DNA from: Thermoplasmataceae archaeon
GTDB taxonomy: Archaea; Thermoplasmatota; Thermoplasmata; Thermoplasmatales; Thermoplasmataceae
DNA length: 64,000 nt
Direction of reading: 5' to 3'
Assembly: GCA_038729425.1 (NCBI GenBank)
Contig: JAVYSB010000001.1
Coordinates: forward strand, 60,523-124,522
Made by a program: the position numbers and the translations under genes. Within the stretch, counting starts at the first letter, position 1. Every line of letters starts with the position of its first letter. Below, piece by piece: positions 1 to 9,408 of the stretch. Below the pieces are notes generated by a model. It had not been told where the DNA came from. It did no database searches and worked only from the letters and a program-made list of their open reading frames with translations.

Positions 1-25
1 TCCTATTGATAATATTTCCATCTAT

Positions 26-673
26 CTAAAATATCATTCTTTGGTTAAGCCGTTCCCTTTCTTCCAGAAGAGATTCCCTCAAGGAGATCATTCTTCTCTT
101 CCTGATGAGGGGATAGTCAAAAAGGATATGATCCTTGATGTATTGCTTTGCATCATCCAGAAGTCTGTCCTTATTAAAGATGACATCAGCATTGACACCC
201 ACTGAAGCTTTTCTTATGTCGAAGTTATTGAATCTGATTGATGTTACGGATCCGCCAAGTTTGAATGTGTAAGAACCGCCCAACCCCAATGAAACGTCGC
301 CGGAAGCGAGAATTACATCCCCAAGAAGGGCAATTTCGTAACCTGCACCAATGGCATCGCCATTCAGGATTGTAAAGATTGGCTTTTCGATTGAATAGAC
401 CAGTGATAGCAGAGTTTGGCTGTACTGTTCCAGCGTTTTCGCATCTGCCCTGCTGTCAATTTTGAGATCTCCTGCAAACCTCATGTTCATTCCGGTGATA
501 GCCACTGCCCTAACCTTGTCATCCATCGCGGCAGTGCCCAGAGCTGTGATAAGCTCGCTCAGGTGGTTGAGGCTGAGTTCAGCATTCTCGTCTGTCCTAA
601 GCACTATGATGCCGATCTCTTCTTCTCTCCAGAAGCTCAGGGATACGTACCCATCCACCCTGATATCACTCAT
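26..673 (-). CDS. Divergent crotonase (enoyl-CoA hydratase/isomerase) family protein
   Basis: 215 residues, shorter than the usual 250-270 of the family. The crotonase fold is indicated by the oxyanion-hole segment GDAIGAGYEIALLGD (about residues 105-119), which keeps the glutamate matching Glu144 of rat enoyl-CoA hydratase. The stretch that should carry the second acid (Glu164, in QPE) reads LGLGGSYTFKLGG and has none, so hydratase activity is doubtful by inference. The start ATG lies inside the last codons of the cytochrome b gene (8 bp overlap), which suggests translational coupling to the bc-complex genes. No substrate can be assigned. Confidence 0.75.
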   Translation of the reverse strand: MSDIRVDGYVSLSFWREEEIGIIVLRTDENAELSLNHLSELITALGTAAMDDKVRAVAITGMNMRFAGDLKIDSRADAKTLEQYSQTLLSLVYSIEKPIFTILNGDAIGAGYEIALLGDVILASGDVSLGLGGSYTFKLGGSVTSIRFNNFDIRKASVGVNADVIFNKDRLLDDAKQYIKDHILFDYPLIRKRRMISLRESLLEERERLNQRMIF

Positions 674-2378
674 GGTAGAAGGCCGCCCTGTAGAGCCTCA
701 TTACAATACCACCTATTACCAGAATCCCCCCAAGTCCAAGTCCAAATTCGCCTTCGGATATAACTCCAACCGGATTAAGAGACCACATCATAACAATCAC
801 CGCCAAGGCAAAAATGCCTAGTAGTGCAGATATGATCACAGCGGTATTAACGCTTATGACGTGCTGTTTCTGAACTTTCCTTGGCTGTATCCTCTCAGCA
901 ACCTGGGCCGATTTCATGGTACCCAGAGCAAGGAACGATGCCGCGCCGCCAGCCAGAACTGTAGATACTAAATTCAATGCGGAAGAATGGCCCACAAAGG
1001 CTGAGAAATTCTGAGCCAGTTCTATGACCATGACAATGAGGAGGAACAGGAAAATGAAGAATGAGGCTATGGTCTTATGCGAGGTCAACCTGAATTTGTT
1101 CTGTTTGTACATCCTGTTAAGGAAAAACATACCCCCCACCACCACTATCCACGGAGGGACCAGAACCGCGAGTATCTCATTCGGTGGAATTGGTACCCCT
1201 GGAGACAGAGCTCCCCACGCGGAGAATATGATCATGTATATCACAGCAAGAATCCCGAATGCAGTAACCAATGGCCTAGCAAGCGGATGAAGGTCCTTGC
1301 TTCCATCCATGAATGGTATGAGGAGGAAATACAGAAGCGGAACAACTCCAAATACGGTGGAAAGTATCAACGGAGACATTGGACCGGAGAATAACTGGAA
1401 GTCAACAGCCTTGTATATGAATAGTAAGAACCATGGTGGATAAGCCGGAACATATCCCGCAAGTGGACTGGTTGGAGCATAAGATGGAAATGGTGAGAAC
1501 AGCGGTGGGATCGGGGGGTTCACAGCACTTGCCGGTACGGCAGCACCGTTTATTAGCATCAAGACTGATGGGATTATTATCAGAGCTCCAAACGTGTATA
1601 AAGCCAACTGAGTCATGAAAGCCATGTTGTAAGGATACCAGGGCCTGTATGATGGATCCTCCTTGTCAACTGCGGGGGCTTTGTACTTCGACTTTCTGTT
1701 TGACGGCATCATGCCATTTGCTTCAGCCAAGAAGAAATGCAGCCCAAAGAGGAGCCCTATGATTAGCGTGAGAATTATGTGTAGCGCAAGCATGTGTGTG
1801 AACAGCGAGAGCGAGGTCCCGTTGCCGAATACCAGTGATTCGAGTGCTGAACCTATAATCGGAGAAGAGAGAGCTATGCCCCTTCCAACATCCGTGGCAT
1901 CTGACGACAGGACGTCCCCCGTCATCGAATACCCGAAGAAACCAACACCTATGGTCACTGCAAGCAGCAAAACGCCAAGGATCCATTGGAGCCTTCTAGG
2001 AGTTTTATATGCACCCATGAAGTAATTCCTGAACATGTGAACATAAATCAGGACTATCATTGCGTATGCTCCATAAAGGTGCGAGGCAAGGAACAGGGCA
2101 CCAAATGGGACTGTGTCTATAAGAACGTTGACTGTAGAATAATACGGATTCGCAGGATCATAATAAATGAGGAGCAAGAGACCACTGATTATCTGGTACA
2201 CGAAAGCCATAGTTATCAGGGCTCCTGTCCAGTACCAGATGCCTCTCTTTCGCCTCATGTAGTCCGGAACTGTTTTCAATGGTAGTTCATCGATCTTCAG
2301 TGTCTCAACTACGCTCGGGACGTTAGGTTTTCCTTTCATGAATTTCAACTTAATTTTGTTCAGATCCATTGCAATCAT
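666..2378 (-). CDS. Cytochrome b of a bc-type quinol oxidoreductase, long form
   Basis: 570-residue polytopic membrane protein. The N-terminal half has the cytochrome b core: paired histidines in HLYGAYAMIVLIYVHMF (about 100-116) and in THMLALH...GLHFF (about 194-215), spaced as for two b haems. A Qo-site-like segment reads YPPWFLLF (about 315), so the family PEWY motif has become PPWF and lacks its Glu. Further hydrophobic segments run to the C terminus, making the protein longer than a standard b6/subunit-IV pair. No CxxCH haem-c protein is encoded beside it. It starts in an ATGA overlap with the Rieske gene. An alternative ATG three codons downstream (MDLNKIK) is possible. Confidence 0.9.
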   Translation of the reverse strand: MIAMDLNKIKLKFMKGKPNVPSVVETLKIDELPLKTVPDYMRRKRGIWYWTGALITMAFVYQIISGLLLLIYYDPANPYYSTVNVLIDTVPFGALFLASHLYGAYAMIVLIYVHMFRNYFMGAYKTPRRLQWILGVLLLAVTIGVGFFGYSMTGDVLSSDATDVGRGIALSSPIIGSALESLVFGNGTSLSLFTHMLALHIILTLIIGLLFGLHFFLAEANGMMPSNRKSKYKAPAVDKEDPSYRPWYPYNMAFMTQLALYTFGALIIIPSVLMLINGAAVPASAVNPPIPPLFSPFPSYAPTSPLAGYVPAYPPWFLLFIYKAVDFQLFSGPMSPLILSTVFGVVPLLYFLLIPFMDGSKDLHPLARPLVTAFGILAVIYMIIFSAWGALSPGVPIPPNEILAVLVPPWIVVVGGMFFLNRMYKQNKFRLTSHKTIASFFIFLFLLIVMVIELAQNFSAFVGHSSALNLVSTVLAGGAASFLALGTMKSAQVAERIQPRKVQKQHVISVNTAVIISALLGIFALAVIVMMWSLNPVGVISEGEFGLGLGGILVIGGIVMRLYRAAFYHE

Positions 2379-3085
2379 CCGTTTATAGATTCAACAGTGA
2401 CATCAGTATATGTCTGTCCAGCTGGAAATGGAGTTCCGCCGGTTAGATCGCTTGTCTTCCCGTAAATAGTTGGGCCCGTTAAACCAACCACGCTAAAGTT
2501 TCCGGAAAGAGGATCGTATTTCAAAACGGTAGCTGGAAGAGGGTGTGTAGTAGGTCCAGTGACAACCTTAGCGCCCTTGCTGGGATCGTAAGTGCTTCCG
2601 TGGCAATTACAGTGTATATATTTTGGAAAAGCTGGGCTTCCAGCGGGATAATAATGTATAATTGGCGGGACACAACCAAGATGCTGGCATATTGCGCTGA
2701 ACGCGACAACAGAGTTGTAAGGTCCGACTCCAGCAGGGGAATTATATGTTCCTCCGGTTGCAGGAATAAAAACTGACACCGGATCGACCGATATTGGATT
2801 TTTATTGTCATCGCTTACGTTGATCAGGAAATTAGGCTCGCTGCTCAGCGGATAATCGAACAATACAATGTTGTTTCCTGTTTCCTGCGGAGGAATGTCG
2901 CTATAAGCGAGCGGCCTGCCGTTGAAATATAAGGTAAGTTCGGGAAACGCCGTTAGGCCGACAGCCGGAGGAAGTATATTCTGTACAACGCCCTTTACGA
3001 CGCCGGCTACGGCAGCTCCGGCCGATATAACAACCATTGCCTTCAAAAAATTACGCTTCCCAGAATCAATGGATTCATCGTCCAT
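2375..3085 (-). CDS. Rieske [2Fe-2S] protein of the bc complex
   Basis: 236 residues. Both cluster-binding boxes are visible: CQHLGC (about residue 134) and CNCHGS (about 159), giving the two Cys and two His ligands, with extra Cys in the usual disulfide positions. The N terminus KRNFLKAMVVISAGAAVAG is one hydrophobic segment after a KR-x-FLK sequence. This resembles a Tat signal anchor with the first Arg replaced by Lys, so the soluble domain would be placed outside the membrane. First gene of the minus-strand set Rieske - cytochrome b - crotonase, whose product moves electrons from quinol to the cytochrome chain. Confidence 0.93.
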   Translation of the reverse strand: MDDESIDSGKRNFLKAMVVISAGAAVAGVVKGVVQNILPPAVGLTAFPELTLYFNGRPLAYSDIPPQETGNNIVLFDYPLSSEPNFLINVSDDNKNPISVDPVSVFIPATGGTYNSPAGVGPYNSVVAFSAICQHLGCVPPIIHYYPAGSPAFPKYIHCNCHGSTYDPSKGAKVVTGPTTHPLPATVLKYDPLSGNFSVVGLTGPTIYGKTSDLTGGTPFPAGQTYTDVTVESING

Positions 3086-3104
3086 ATTTGGAAATAACGT
3101 CTAG

Positions 3105-3116
3105 CATTTAATATTT
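3105..3116 (-). promoter_or_regulatory. TATA box of the Rieske/cytochrome b operon
   Basis: Minus-strand AAATATTAAATG is centred about 26 nt before the Rieske ATG at 3085. That spacing predicts transcription starting at or next to the start codon, i.e. a leaderless mRNA. Confidence 0.55.
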
Positions 3117-3201
3117 TTCCCCAGATTGGCACTAGAATCAATTGATACTGCGTGATTGAGAACAAATATTATAACAACATTGCGATATATGCTCCAAGTC
3201 T

Positions 3202-3274
3202 GGGCTCGTAGTCTAGTGGTTATGATACCGCCCTTACAAGGCGGTGGTCACCGGTTCGAATCCGGTCGAGCCCA
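3202..3274 (+). tRNA. tRNA-Val (anticodon TAC)
   Basis: Full cloverleaf readable by eye. The acceptor stem GGGCTCG pairs with CGAGCCC, the anticodon arm is CCGCC-CTTACAA-GGCGG with TAC at positions 34-36, and the T arm is ACCGG-TTCGAAT-CCGGT. Discriminator base A; no encoded CCA and no intron. A T-rich stretch just downstream may end transcription. Confidence 0.97.
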
Positions 3275-3901
3275 TGTAGACTTTTTAAATTGGAAAACTA
3301 GAAGGACTTCATGAACACATGGAATTCTGCTTGACCATGTCTCGTATTAAATTATAACCTCATTGGCCTACCCCGCATTTCACCATGCGATTAGCACTTG
3401 AGTGTTTAGTCGGCTCTGGTAAACCCTTGTGCGACTTTTTCATTCCAGAAAATTACGCCAAAAATTTGCTCATTCCAGGGAAACAAATTACTTTACAGAT
3501 AAGCATTTTCTAGCCTCAACGGGCTTGATACTCAGAAATCCTGCATTATGGACTTCTGATCTCGTCATTCCCGATGACGGGCGGTACCATTACGAAGCTC
3601 AGTTCTGGATCTGACCTGCTTGCCACCCTCAGAAGTCTGCTCGCGAGCACTGACAGCTCTGCAAACCTTCTCGGTGCTTTTCGGATTGGCGGTGGGTTGG
3701 ATCAAGCTGAAGATCTTCTGATGGTCCTTGGAATATTCACAGAGATCGCAATTCCAATTTCCAGGGCTTTCTTCACAATATTCACGTTTTCCCCTAAACG
3801 AGAGAGAAGTTACGTCATCATGACCGTTACAGTTATCCTAACAATTAGAGGGGGCTTCCTTTTTGCAGGTTCCTTTGAGGCAGGCGTTCTATATGACACT
3901 T
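3275..3901. other. Long intergenic stretch, possibly a decayed gene
   Basis: 627 bases without a credible gene. On the minus strand, runs of protein-like sequence are broken by stops: GENVNIVKKALEIGIAISVN, then after a stop PPPIRKAPRRFAELSVLASR, then a tail containing SHKGLPEPTKHSSANRM. This is what a degenerate gene, perhaps a transposase, might look like, but I cannot name a parent family. A perfect hairpin CGTCAT-tcccg-ATGACG lies at 3563-3579. The plus-strand frame at 3574-3951 runs over this and into the next gene and is not convincing. Confidence 0.3.
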
Positions 3902-5003
3902 TCACTTGGGTTCTTCTTCACTTTGCTTGGGCCAGACAAACATCTCGCTGAATACGTAATTTGCGAACACACCAAAGATTATTGCCAACAGGTTCAGAGC
4001 GAGGTAGTTGAAAGGTATACCGTATGCAAGAAGGACGAATGCAACATAATTGATCATACCTCCTATGCCAGCAAATCCATTATACCTGGCAACCTTGGAT
4101 AACACGTGTCCACTCCTGCGGTTGCCAAAAGTCCAGAAATTATTAATGACGAAATTAGAAAGAATGGAGAATTCAATAGCAGGTATGGCAGCAAATATGG
4201 GGTGAGTAATTGCTCCGTGAAACAACCCGGAGTAAATAAGGAGATAGAGTATGCCTTCATTGACCAGTATCCCGGACAGACCTACAGAGACAAATTTCAA
4301 TGGCCTGTAGCCTGATAAACTGAATACAAGCTTGAGATAGTTGAGATTCTCTGTTATACCGAGTTTGCTCTTCCCCTTCATTCTCGGATTGAAGGTGTAT
4401 GGAATCTCGACAAGTTTTGTTCCGGATCCCTTTACCAGTATCTCAAGAAGGATCTTGTATCCGCTCGAGTTTATTCTTTCCTGATCAATAATTTCCTTCC
4501 TGAAGATGAAGAAACCGGACATGGGATCAGTGAGGGTTTTCGTCTCCTGGATCATCAGGTGAGCGATGAATGTCGCGCCCTTAGATACTAATTTCCTGAA
4601 GAAAGAGAACTCCTGCGCACTTCCTCCGGCCATATATCTAGAAGCTATGACCATGTCATTCCCTTTCTGGATTGCCGAGTACATGTTCACAAGGGCCTCT
4701 GGCGGATGCTGGAGATCAGCATCCATAACCGCTATATACTTACCGGTTGCCAACTTCATTCCATCCCGTATGGCGGTTGCGAGACCAAGCTTGGATCCGC
4801 GTTCAAGGACCTTCACATTCCCGTATTTATCCCCTATGCTTTCAGCGATCTTTGCAGTTCCATCAGGGCTCCCATCATCTATTATAATTATCTCCAGGTC
4901 GAGTTTCAGTGCTTCAAGTTTCTGGATGAGATCTGCAATGTTTTCTGCCTCATTATACGTGGGTATTTCAACGGAAATTTCGACCAGGGTTATCCCTCTC
5001 CAT
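3902..5003 (-). CDS. Family 2 glycosyltransferase (dolichol-phosphate-sugar synthase type) with C-terminal GtrA domain
   Basis: The N-terminal GT2 domain begins ISVEIPTYNEAENI, with the acidic motifs IIIDDGSPDG and DADLQHPPE. The C-terminal GtrA-like part has about four membrane segments (LKFVSVGLSGILVNE onward). By family it transfers a sugar from a nucleotide sugar to a polyprenyl phosphate at the membrane. The first in-frame ATG (4816) lies inside the GT2 fold. The coding frame continues upstream to about 4990 with no ATG/GTG/TTG. An ATG at 5003 behind the upstream gene enters this frame if one base of the GGG at 4987-4989 is removed (MERDNLVEISVEIPT). A CTG at 4987 behind GGAGAGG is the alternative. 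The gene follows the GT-C-like gene in an operon. Confidence 0.85.
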
Positions 5004-5012
5004 TAATCAATT

Positions 5013-7481
5013 TCAATCTACTGTTCTGCCTTCCTGCGGCGTCACTGTCAAGAGGAGGGAACCCATGAAAGCATTAAAATTATCGCTTTTGTACTGTAAA
5101 TGGGCGAAAGCGAATTGAATTGTGCCTGGCAGAGAGGGTTTTGCTGAGCCATTTATAAGAGAAAGGTTGGAGATCCTCACAGACGAGAAGCCCTGATACT
5201 GCGAGTTCAGTTCGTAGCTAAGAGATGATAAGGGTTGATCCAGTGGAATATTCGGATATTGTGAATGAATTGATCTGTTAAACGCATTGAAGTTCAGGGA
5301 TTTTTGGTCTGTAAAGTAAACGTAACTCCCATCGCTCAAAGGGCTTACAAGGTTATTTAGATTACTGTTGCCGTTGTATTCAATGTAAAAGAGGAATTCA
5401 TTTATTGAAAGCACAGGACCATATGATGATGTCCATGGCGCAGTTTCATTGTATGTCAGACCACCGGCGATAACGGAGGCTGAATAATTGAGGGAATAGT
5501 TGAATTTGACAAGGTAGCTGTAGTCAATATAGGAAGTGATGCTCTCCTTCACTGGTGACTTCATGCCTGAGTCGTTGGCAGTCATTATTACGCCGTTGGG
5601 AATTGATACAGGTAACGATCCGCCGGCCGAAGAAAGCCATTTCCAGCCAGGGTATGCGTACCCGGTTGTTACATCCATGGGATACATGAGGCTCGGATTA
5701 TTTATCGGGGTAAAAACTGAAGGAAGCGTCTTATTATAGAGAAATGTTGCAGGGGCCATTGTGGTGATGTTACTGTATGCAGTCACCGTAAAGAATGTTG
5801 TCTTTGCGGGAAGAAGATAGCTGGCATCCAAAGGATAGATGTCGATTATGTTATTTCCGGCATGTACGTGATATGTATCTCCATACCATAGCATGCCGTT
5901 TGATCCGCCATTTCCATCGGCTATGGAATTTGGAAAGATCCTGTAATTAAGCCCAAGGCTGGGCGGATCCCCCATAGAGGGCAAATAGGACACATTGAGC
6001 TGCATGTAGGTGATGTTACCCGCTATCAAATCTGGATTACCAACGCTGTTTACTTTAATTGTCACTGGGCTAGTTACTGTCTGAGAGTAATAAAATCCAG
6101 CCGAAATCACAGTGGCGAGAAATATAAGTATAACAACGACCACCGCCGTAGCTTTCTTGTTCCTTATTGCTGACTTCTCAAAAGCTAAAAGGAAATATAA
6201 TTTTGATCTTGGTACTGCTTTGGGCGAAGCATTATTTGAGGGCTCTTTTGTGAGGAAATCAGGCAGGATCAGGAGTACCAGGAGAGGCCAGTATATGAGG
6301 TAATTTATCAGAGACCTGTAATCCAGGAGAAGTATGATCACAGGGAAAGCAAAAAAACCGTACTTGAAACGGTCATAATGGATAATATATATAAAAAACA
6401 GCGTAATCGTGAGGGCAATCAGGCATACTGAAAAAAATTCTGGAGGGAGAGGGATAACGCCTGTGAATGAAAGTATTGAAGGCCCAATACCTATCCCTAT
6501 AATCTTCTGGGAGATTATTGAAACAACATTTGAAAGCCAGTCCATGGGATTCTGCGCTATATACAGGGCATTAACAGAAAAAAAGGAAATAGCTGTGAAT
6601 CCGGTGAAAGAGAACACACTTCTTTCCCTGGAAACGTTCTCCTTGTAAATAAAGTAGAGAAAGAATGGAAATATTATGGCAGGTATTTGTTTGAATGCCA
6701 CTGACAATCCATAAAAGAGGCCAGAAATCCACGGCTTTTTTCTGAATGCGTATGAGAGCCCTAGGAAAAATACCCAGATTATATCTGTTACACCGGCAGA
6801 TGAGAATATTCCGTACTCTGCTACAAGGCCCATTACCAGCGCGAGCACTAGCGTGCTGGGCGCGAATTTTTTCTTCTTATAATATAAGAATACGAGGAAT
6901 AAAGAAGCTATATCAAAAAACACCGTAACTGAAAACGCCGGGACACCGAGAATAATTGCTGGTATGTAGATGAGTGCCGCAAGGCCAGGATATTCAAAAA
7001 AAGTGACGAGTCCGCCGGACAGTAAAGGCGTGGAAAGGAAGCCATTTATGTTAATTCCAACGAAGACGTTTGCCATGTTTGCGTTTACGTAAGGATCTAT
7101 TCCGTGAAGTGTGAGATTCGCCGCATAACTGTCAATAATCATCTCATCTGTTGTCGCGCCGGGAAAGAACTGAACATAAGCCGCAATTACTGCGACCAGG
7201 GCAAACGAGAATGCAATTAGCGGAAGTATCCTGGATGGAAAATCCCTTGTCTTGAATGCAACTGCATACAGAATGAAGAAAGCAGAAATAACGATCATTG
7301 CCCATATTGCCACTAGTGCTGCAATATTCAGGTATCCCACATAGTACCACATCACGAAAGAAAAGTTCAGGTAAATTATTGCATAGACCAGAAAATGAAT
7401 CCGCCATTTCTCCATCTGGTGATGCTCCACCGTCTCCTGGTCCAGTACCTCTTCTTCTTTTCGTTCAGTTATCTCCGGCAT
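5013..7481 (-). CDS. Large polytopic membrane protein, probable GT-C-fold glycosyltransferase
   Basis: 822 residues. The first roughly 440 hold about 11-12 hydrophobic helices. After the second helix comes a loop with acidic residues, TTDEMIIDSYAANL and HGIDPY, the kind of first extracytoplasmic acidic motif seen in GT-C mannosyl- and oligosaccharyl-transferases. One more helix (about 448-468, KKATAVVVVILIFLATVI) precedes a C-terminal extracytoplasmic beta-rich domain of about 350 residues, rich in Asn-x-Ser/Thr sequons. Its stop is 10 bases before the ATG at 5003 of the GT2-GtrA gene, so both probably act in making or transferring lipid-linked sugars. The enzyme class is inferred from architecture, not from a diagnostic motif. 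Confidence 0.6.
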   Translation of the reverse strand: MPEITERKEEEVLDQETVEHHQMEKWRIHFLVYAIIYLNFSFVMWYYVGYLNIAALVAIWAMIVISAFFILYAVAFKTRDFPSRILPLIAFSFALVAVIAAYVQFFPGATTDEMIIDSYAANLTLHGIDPYVNANMANVFVGININGFLSTPLLSGGLVTFFEYPGLAALIYIPAIILGVPAFSVTVFFDIASLFLVFLYYKKKKFAPSTLVLALVMGLVAEYGIFSSAGVTDIIWVFFLGLSYAFRKKPWISGLFYGLSVAFKQIPAIIFPFFLYFIYKENVSRERSVFSFTGFTAISFFSVNALYIAQNPMDWLSNVVSIISQKIIGIGIGPSILSFTGVIPLPPEFFSVCLIALTITLFFIYIIHYDRFKYGFFAFPVIILLLDYRSLINYLIYWPLLVLLILPDFLTKEPSNNASPKAVPRSKLYFLLAFEKSAIRNKKATAVVVVILIFLATVISAGFYYSQTVTSPVTIKVNSVGNPDLIAGNITYMQLNVSYLPSMGDPPSLGLNYRIFPNSIADGNGGSNGMLWYGDTYHVHAGNNIIDIYPLDASYLLPAKTTFFTVTAYSNITTMAPATFLYNKTLPSVFTPINNPSLMYPMDVTTGYAYPGWKWLSSAGGSLPVSIPNGVIMTANDSGMKSPVKESITSYIDYSYLVKFNYSLNYSASVIAGGLTYNETAPWTSSYGPVLSINEFLFYIEYNGNSNLNNLVSPLSDGSYVYFTDQKSLNFNAFNRSIHSQYPNIPLDQPLSSLSYELNSQYQGFSSVRISNLSLINGSAKPSLPGTIQFAFAHLQYKSDNFNAFMGSLLLTVTPQEGRTVD

Positions 7482-7637
7482 TTAGGGCAACCTACATAAA
7501 TATTTTCAATCCGCAAAGTGGAATTCGGTTTAATAACTTTTTGTGCATATTTTCCCGTTCTATGCGAATAATACTCATGTTGCAACATGAATTATGTAAA
7601 TCTTCGTATCTTCAAAAATGAACTACTTGTAAAGAAC

Positions 7638-7648
7638 TTTTATATTTT
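7638..7648 (+). promoter_or_regulatory. TATA box of the succinate dehydrogenase operon
   Basis: TTTATATTTTA, followed about 26 nt later by a predicted transcription start near 7669. This leaves a leader of about 24 nt before the sdhA ATG at 7693. Confidence 0.5.
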
Positions 7649-7692
7649 ATGGATCAATGGCAGTACTGGCAAGACGCCACTGAAGTGTTGAA

Positions 7693-9408
7693 ATGACAGA
7701 CAAACACGTTGACTATGAAACAGATGTACTTATAATTGGGGCGGGTGGTGCAGGCCTGAGAGCTGCAATTGCCGCCAATGACTCCGGCAACAAGGTAACG
7801 GTTGTTACGAAATCGCTCCTTGGAAAGGCGCATACAGTGATGGCAGAGGGTGGGATAGCGGCCTCCCTTGGGAATCTCGATAGCAAGGATAGCTGGGAGG
7901 TGCATTTCAATGATACATTTGTGGAAGGAGTTTACATCTCCAACTGGAAGATGGCAGAACTGCTTGCAAAAGAGGCACCGGAGAGAGTTATAGAACTGGA
8001 AAAGTACGGTGCATTGTTTGACAGGACCCCTGAAGGGAAGATTTCACAGAGAGCCTTCGGCGCACACACCTATAGGAGACTTTGTCACGTAGGAGATCGC
8101 ACTGGGCTCGAGATCATCAAGACGCTTGAAGACCAGGTACTGCACAGGGACATTGTTTTCTTCGATGAGCTTTACATAACAAAAATTCTTAAAAAGGATG
8201 AAAAGGTAATCGGCGCCATTGGCCTGAAGCTTAATTCTGGAGAATTCTATGTGTTTCGTGCAAAGGCCGTGATAATTGCGACCGGTGGTTGCGGAAAGAT
8301 ATACAAGGTGACGTCAAACTCCTGGGAATCGACTGGCGACGGCCTTGGACTGGCTTTCAACGCTGGTGCTGAGCTGATGGACATGGAGATGATACAATTT
8401 CACCCCACGGGAATGGTATACCCTCCTGGAGTCAAGGGACTCCTTGTCACGGAGGGGGTAAGGGGTGATGGTGGCATTCTTCTTAATTCTCAAGGTGAGA
8501 GATATATGCTGAGATACTCCCCCAAGAAGAAAGAACTTGATGCAAGGGATATAGTTGCTAGGGCGAACTACGCGGAGATAATGGCTGGCAGGGGTACACC
8601 GCATGGAGGAGTGTACCTGGACATCACACATAAGGGCGCAGATTACATAAAGACAAAACTACCCAGCATGTACGCACAGTTCAAGGATTTCGCGGGGGTT
8701 GACATAACGAAAGAAAAGATGGAAGTTGCCCCGACAGTGCATTATCAGATGGGTGGTATCAAGGTCGACCCAGAAACGACCAAAACAAACGTTGAGGGGC
8801 TTTTTGCTGCTGGAGAAGTCGCCAGCGGTTTGCACGGAGCTAACAGGCTTGGAGGGAATTCCCTAGCAGATATCCTGGTATTCGGAAGACGCAGTGGATT
8901 GGGAGCAGGAGGATACGCTAGGGACAAGAAGCTCGAAACGGTCAATCCTCCAGACGTAGATACGGAAATAGCGCGCGTAAAATCTTTCCTGAGGGAGGGC
9001 GGGAAGAACCCATACGACATCATAGAATCCCTTTCAGCAAATATGAGTGACAATGTCGGAATCATCCGAAATGAGGAGAATCTGGAAAAAGCCCTGAAGA
9101 ACCTGCAGGATTTGAAATTGCAGGTACCGTCAGTCAGCGTTGGCGGGAACCTGAAGTACAACAAAGGGCTCCTGGCCTGCCTTGAGCTTCCCAATATGAT
9201 CATAGCCGCAGAGGCGGTCATCCGAGGAGCTCTCATGCGGAAGGAAAGTAGGGGGGCGCACGCGAGAAGCGATTACCCGAAAAAGGATCCAAATTTCAGG
9301 AAAAACATAATCTACACAAAGATAGGAAATGATATGAAATTAGAATTACGGCCTGTTCCAGAAATGCCGGATGAAATTAAGAAACTTGTAGACCCGGAGG
9401 AATACTGA
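7693..9408 (+). CDS. sdhA: Succinate dehydrogenase flavoprotein subunit
   Basis: 571 residues, normal for SdhA/FrdA. It has the Rossmann FAD motif VLIIGAGGAGLRAAIAA (about 12-28), AHTVMAEGGIAASLG (flavin region, about 47-61), the histidine-containing active-site segments QFHPTGM and PTVHYQMGGI, the Arg-bearing LDARDIVAR, and the late FAD motif GANRLGGNSLADILVFG. It oxidises succinate to fumarate and passes electrons to SdhB. Its stop overlaps the next start (TGATG). The choice between dehydrogenase and fumarate reductase rests on the aerobic-type bc complex nearby and is inference. Confidence 0.95.
   Translation: MTDKHVDYETDVLIIGAGGAGLRAAIAANDSGNKVTVVTKSLLGKAHTVMAEGGIAASLGNLDSKDSWEVHFNDTFVEGVYISNWKMAELLAKEAPERVIELEKYGALFDRTPEGKISQRAFGAHTYRRLCHVGDRTGLEIIKTLEDQVLHRDIVFFDELYITKILKKDEKVIGAIGLKLNSGEFYVFRAKAVIIATGGCGKIYKVTSNSWESTGDGLGLAFNAGAELMDMEMIQFHPTGMVYPPGVKGLLVTEGVRGDGGILLNSQGERYMLRYSPKKKELDARDIVARANYAEIMAGRGTPHGGVYLDITHKGADYIKTKLPSMYAQFKDFAGVDITKEKMEVAPTVHYQMGGIKVDPETTKTNVEGLFAAGEVASGLHGANRLGGNSLADILVFGRRSGLGAGGYARDKKLETVNPPDVDTEIARVKSFLREGGKNPYDIIESLSANMSDNVGIIRNEENLEKALKNLQDLKLQVPSVSVGGNLKYNKGLLACLELPNMIIAAEAVIRGALMRKESRGAHARSDYPKKDPNFRKNIIYTKIGNDMKLELRPVPEMPDEIKKLVDPEEY

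Noticed and set aside
3574-3951. Plus-strand open frame of 125 codons.
   Set aside because: It runs into the 3' end of the GT2-GtrA gene on the other strand, has no ribosome site or promoter, and its composition is unlike the neighbouring genes.
3902-5003. Programmed frameshifting at the GT2-GtrA start.
   Set aside because: No slippery heptamer or downstream structure is apparent at the CCC; a sequence error or alternative start is simpler.
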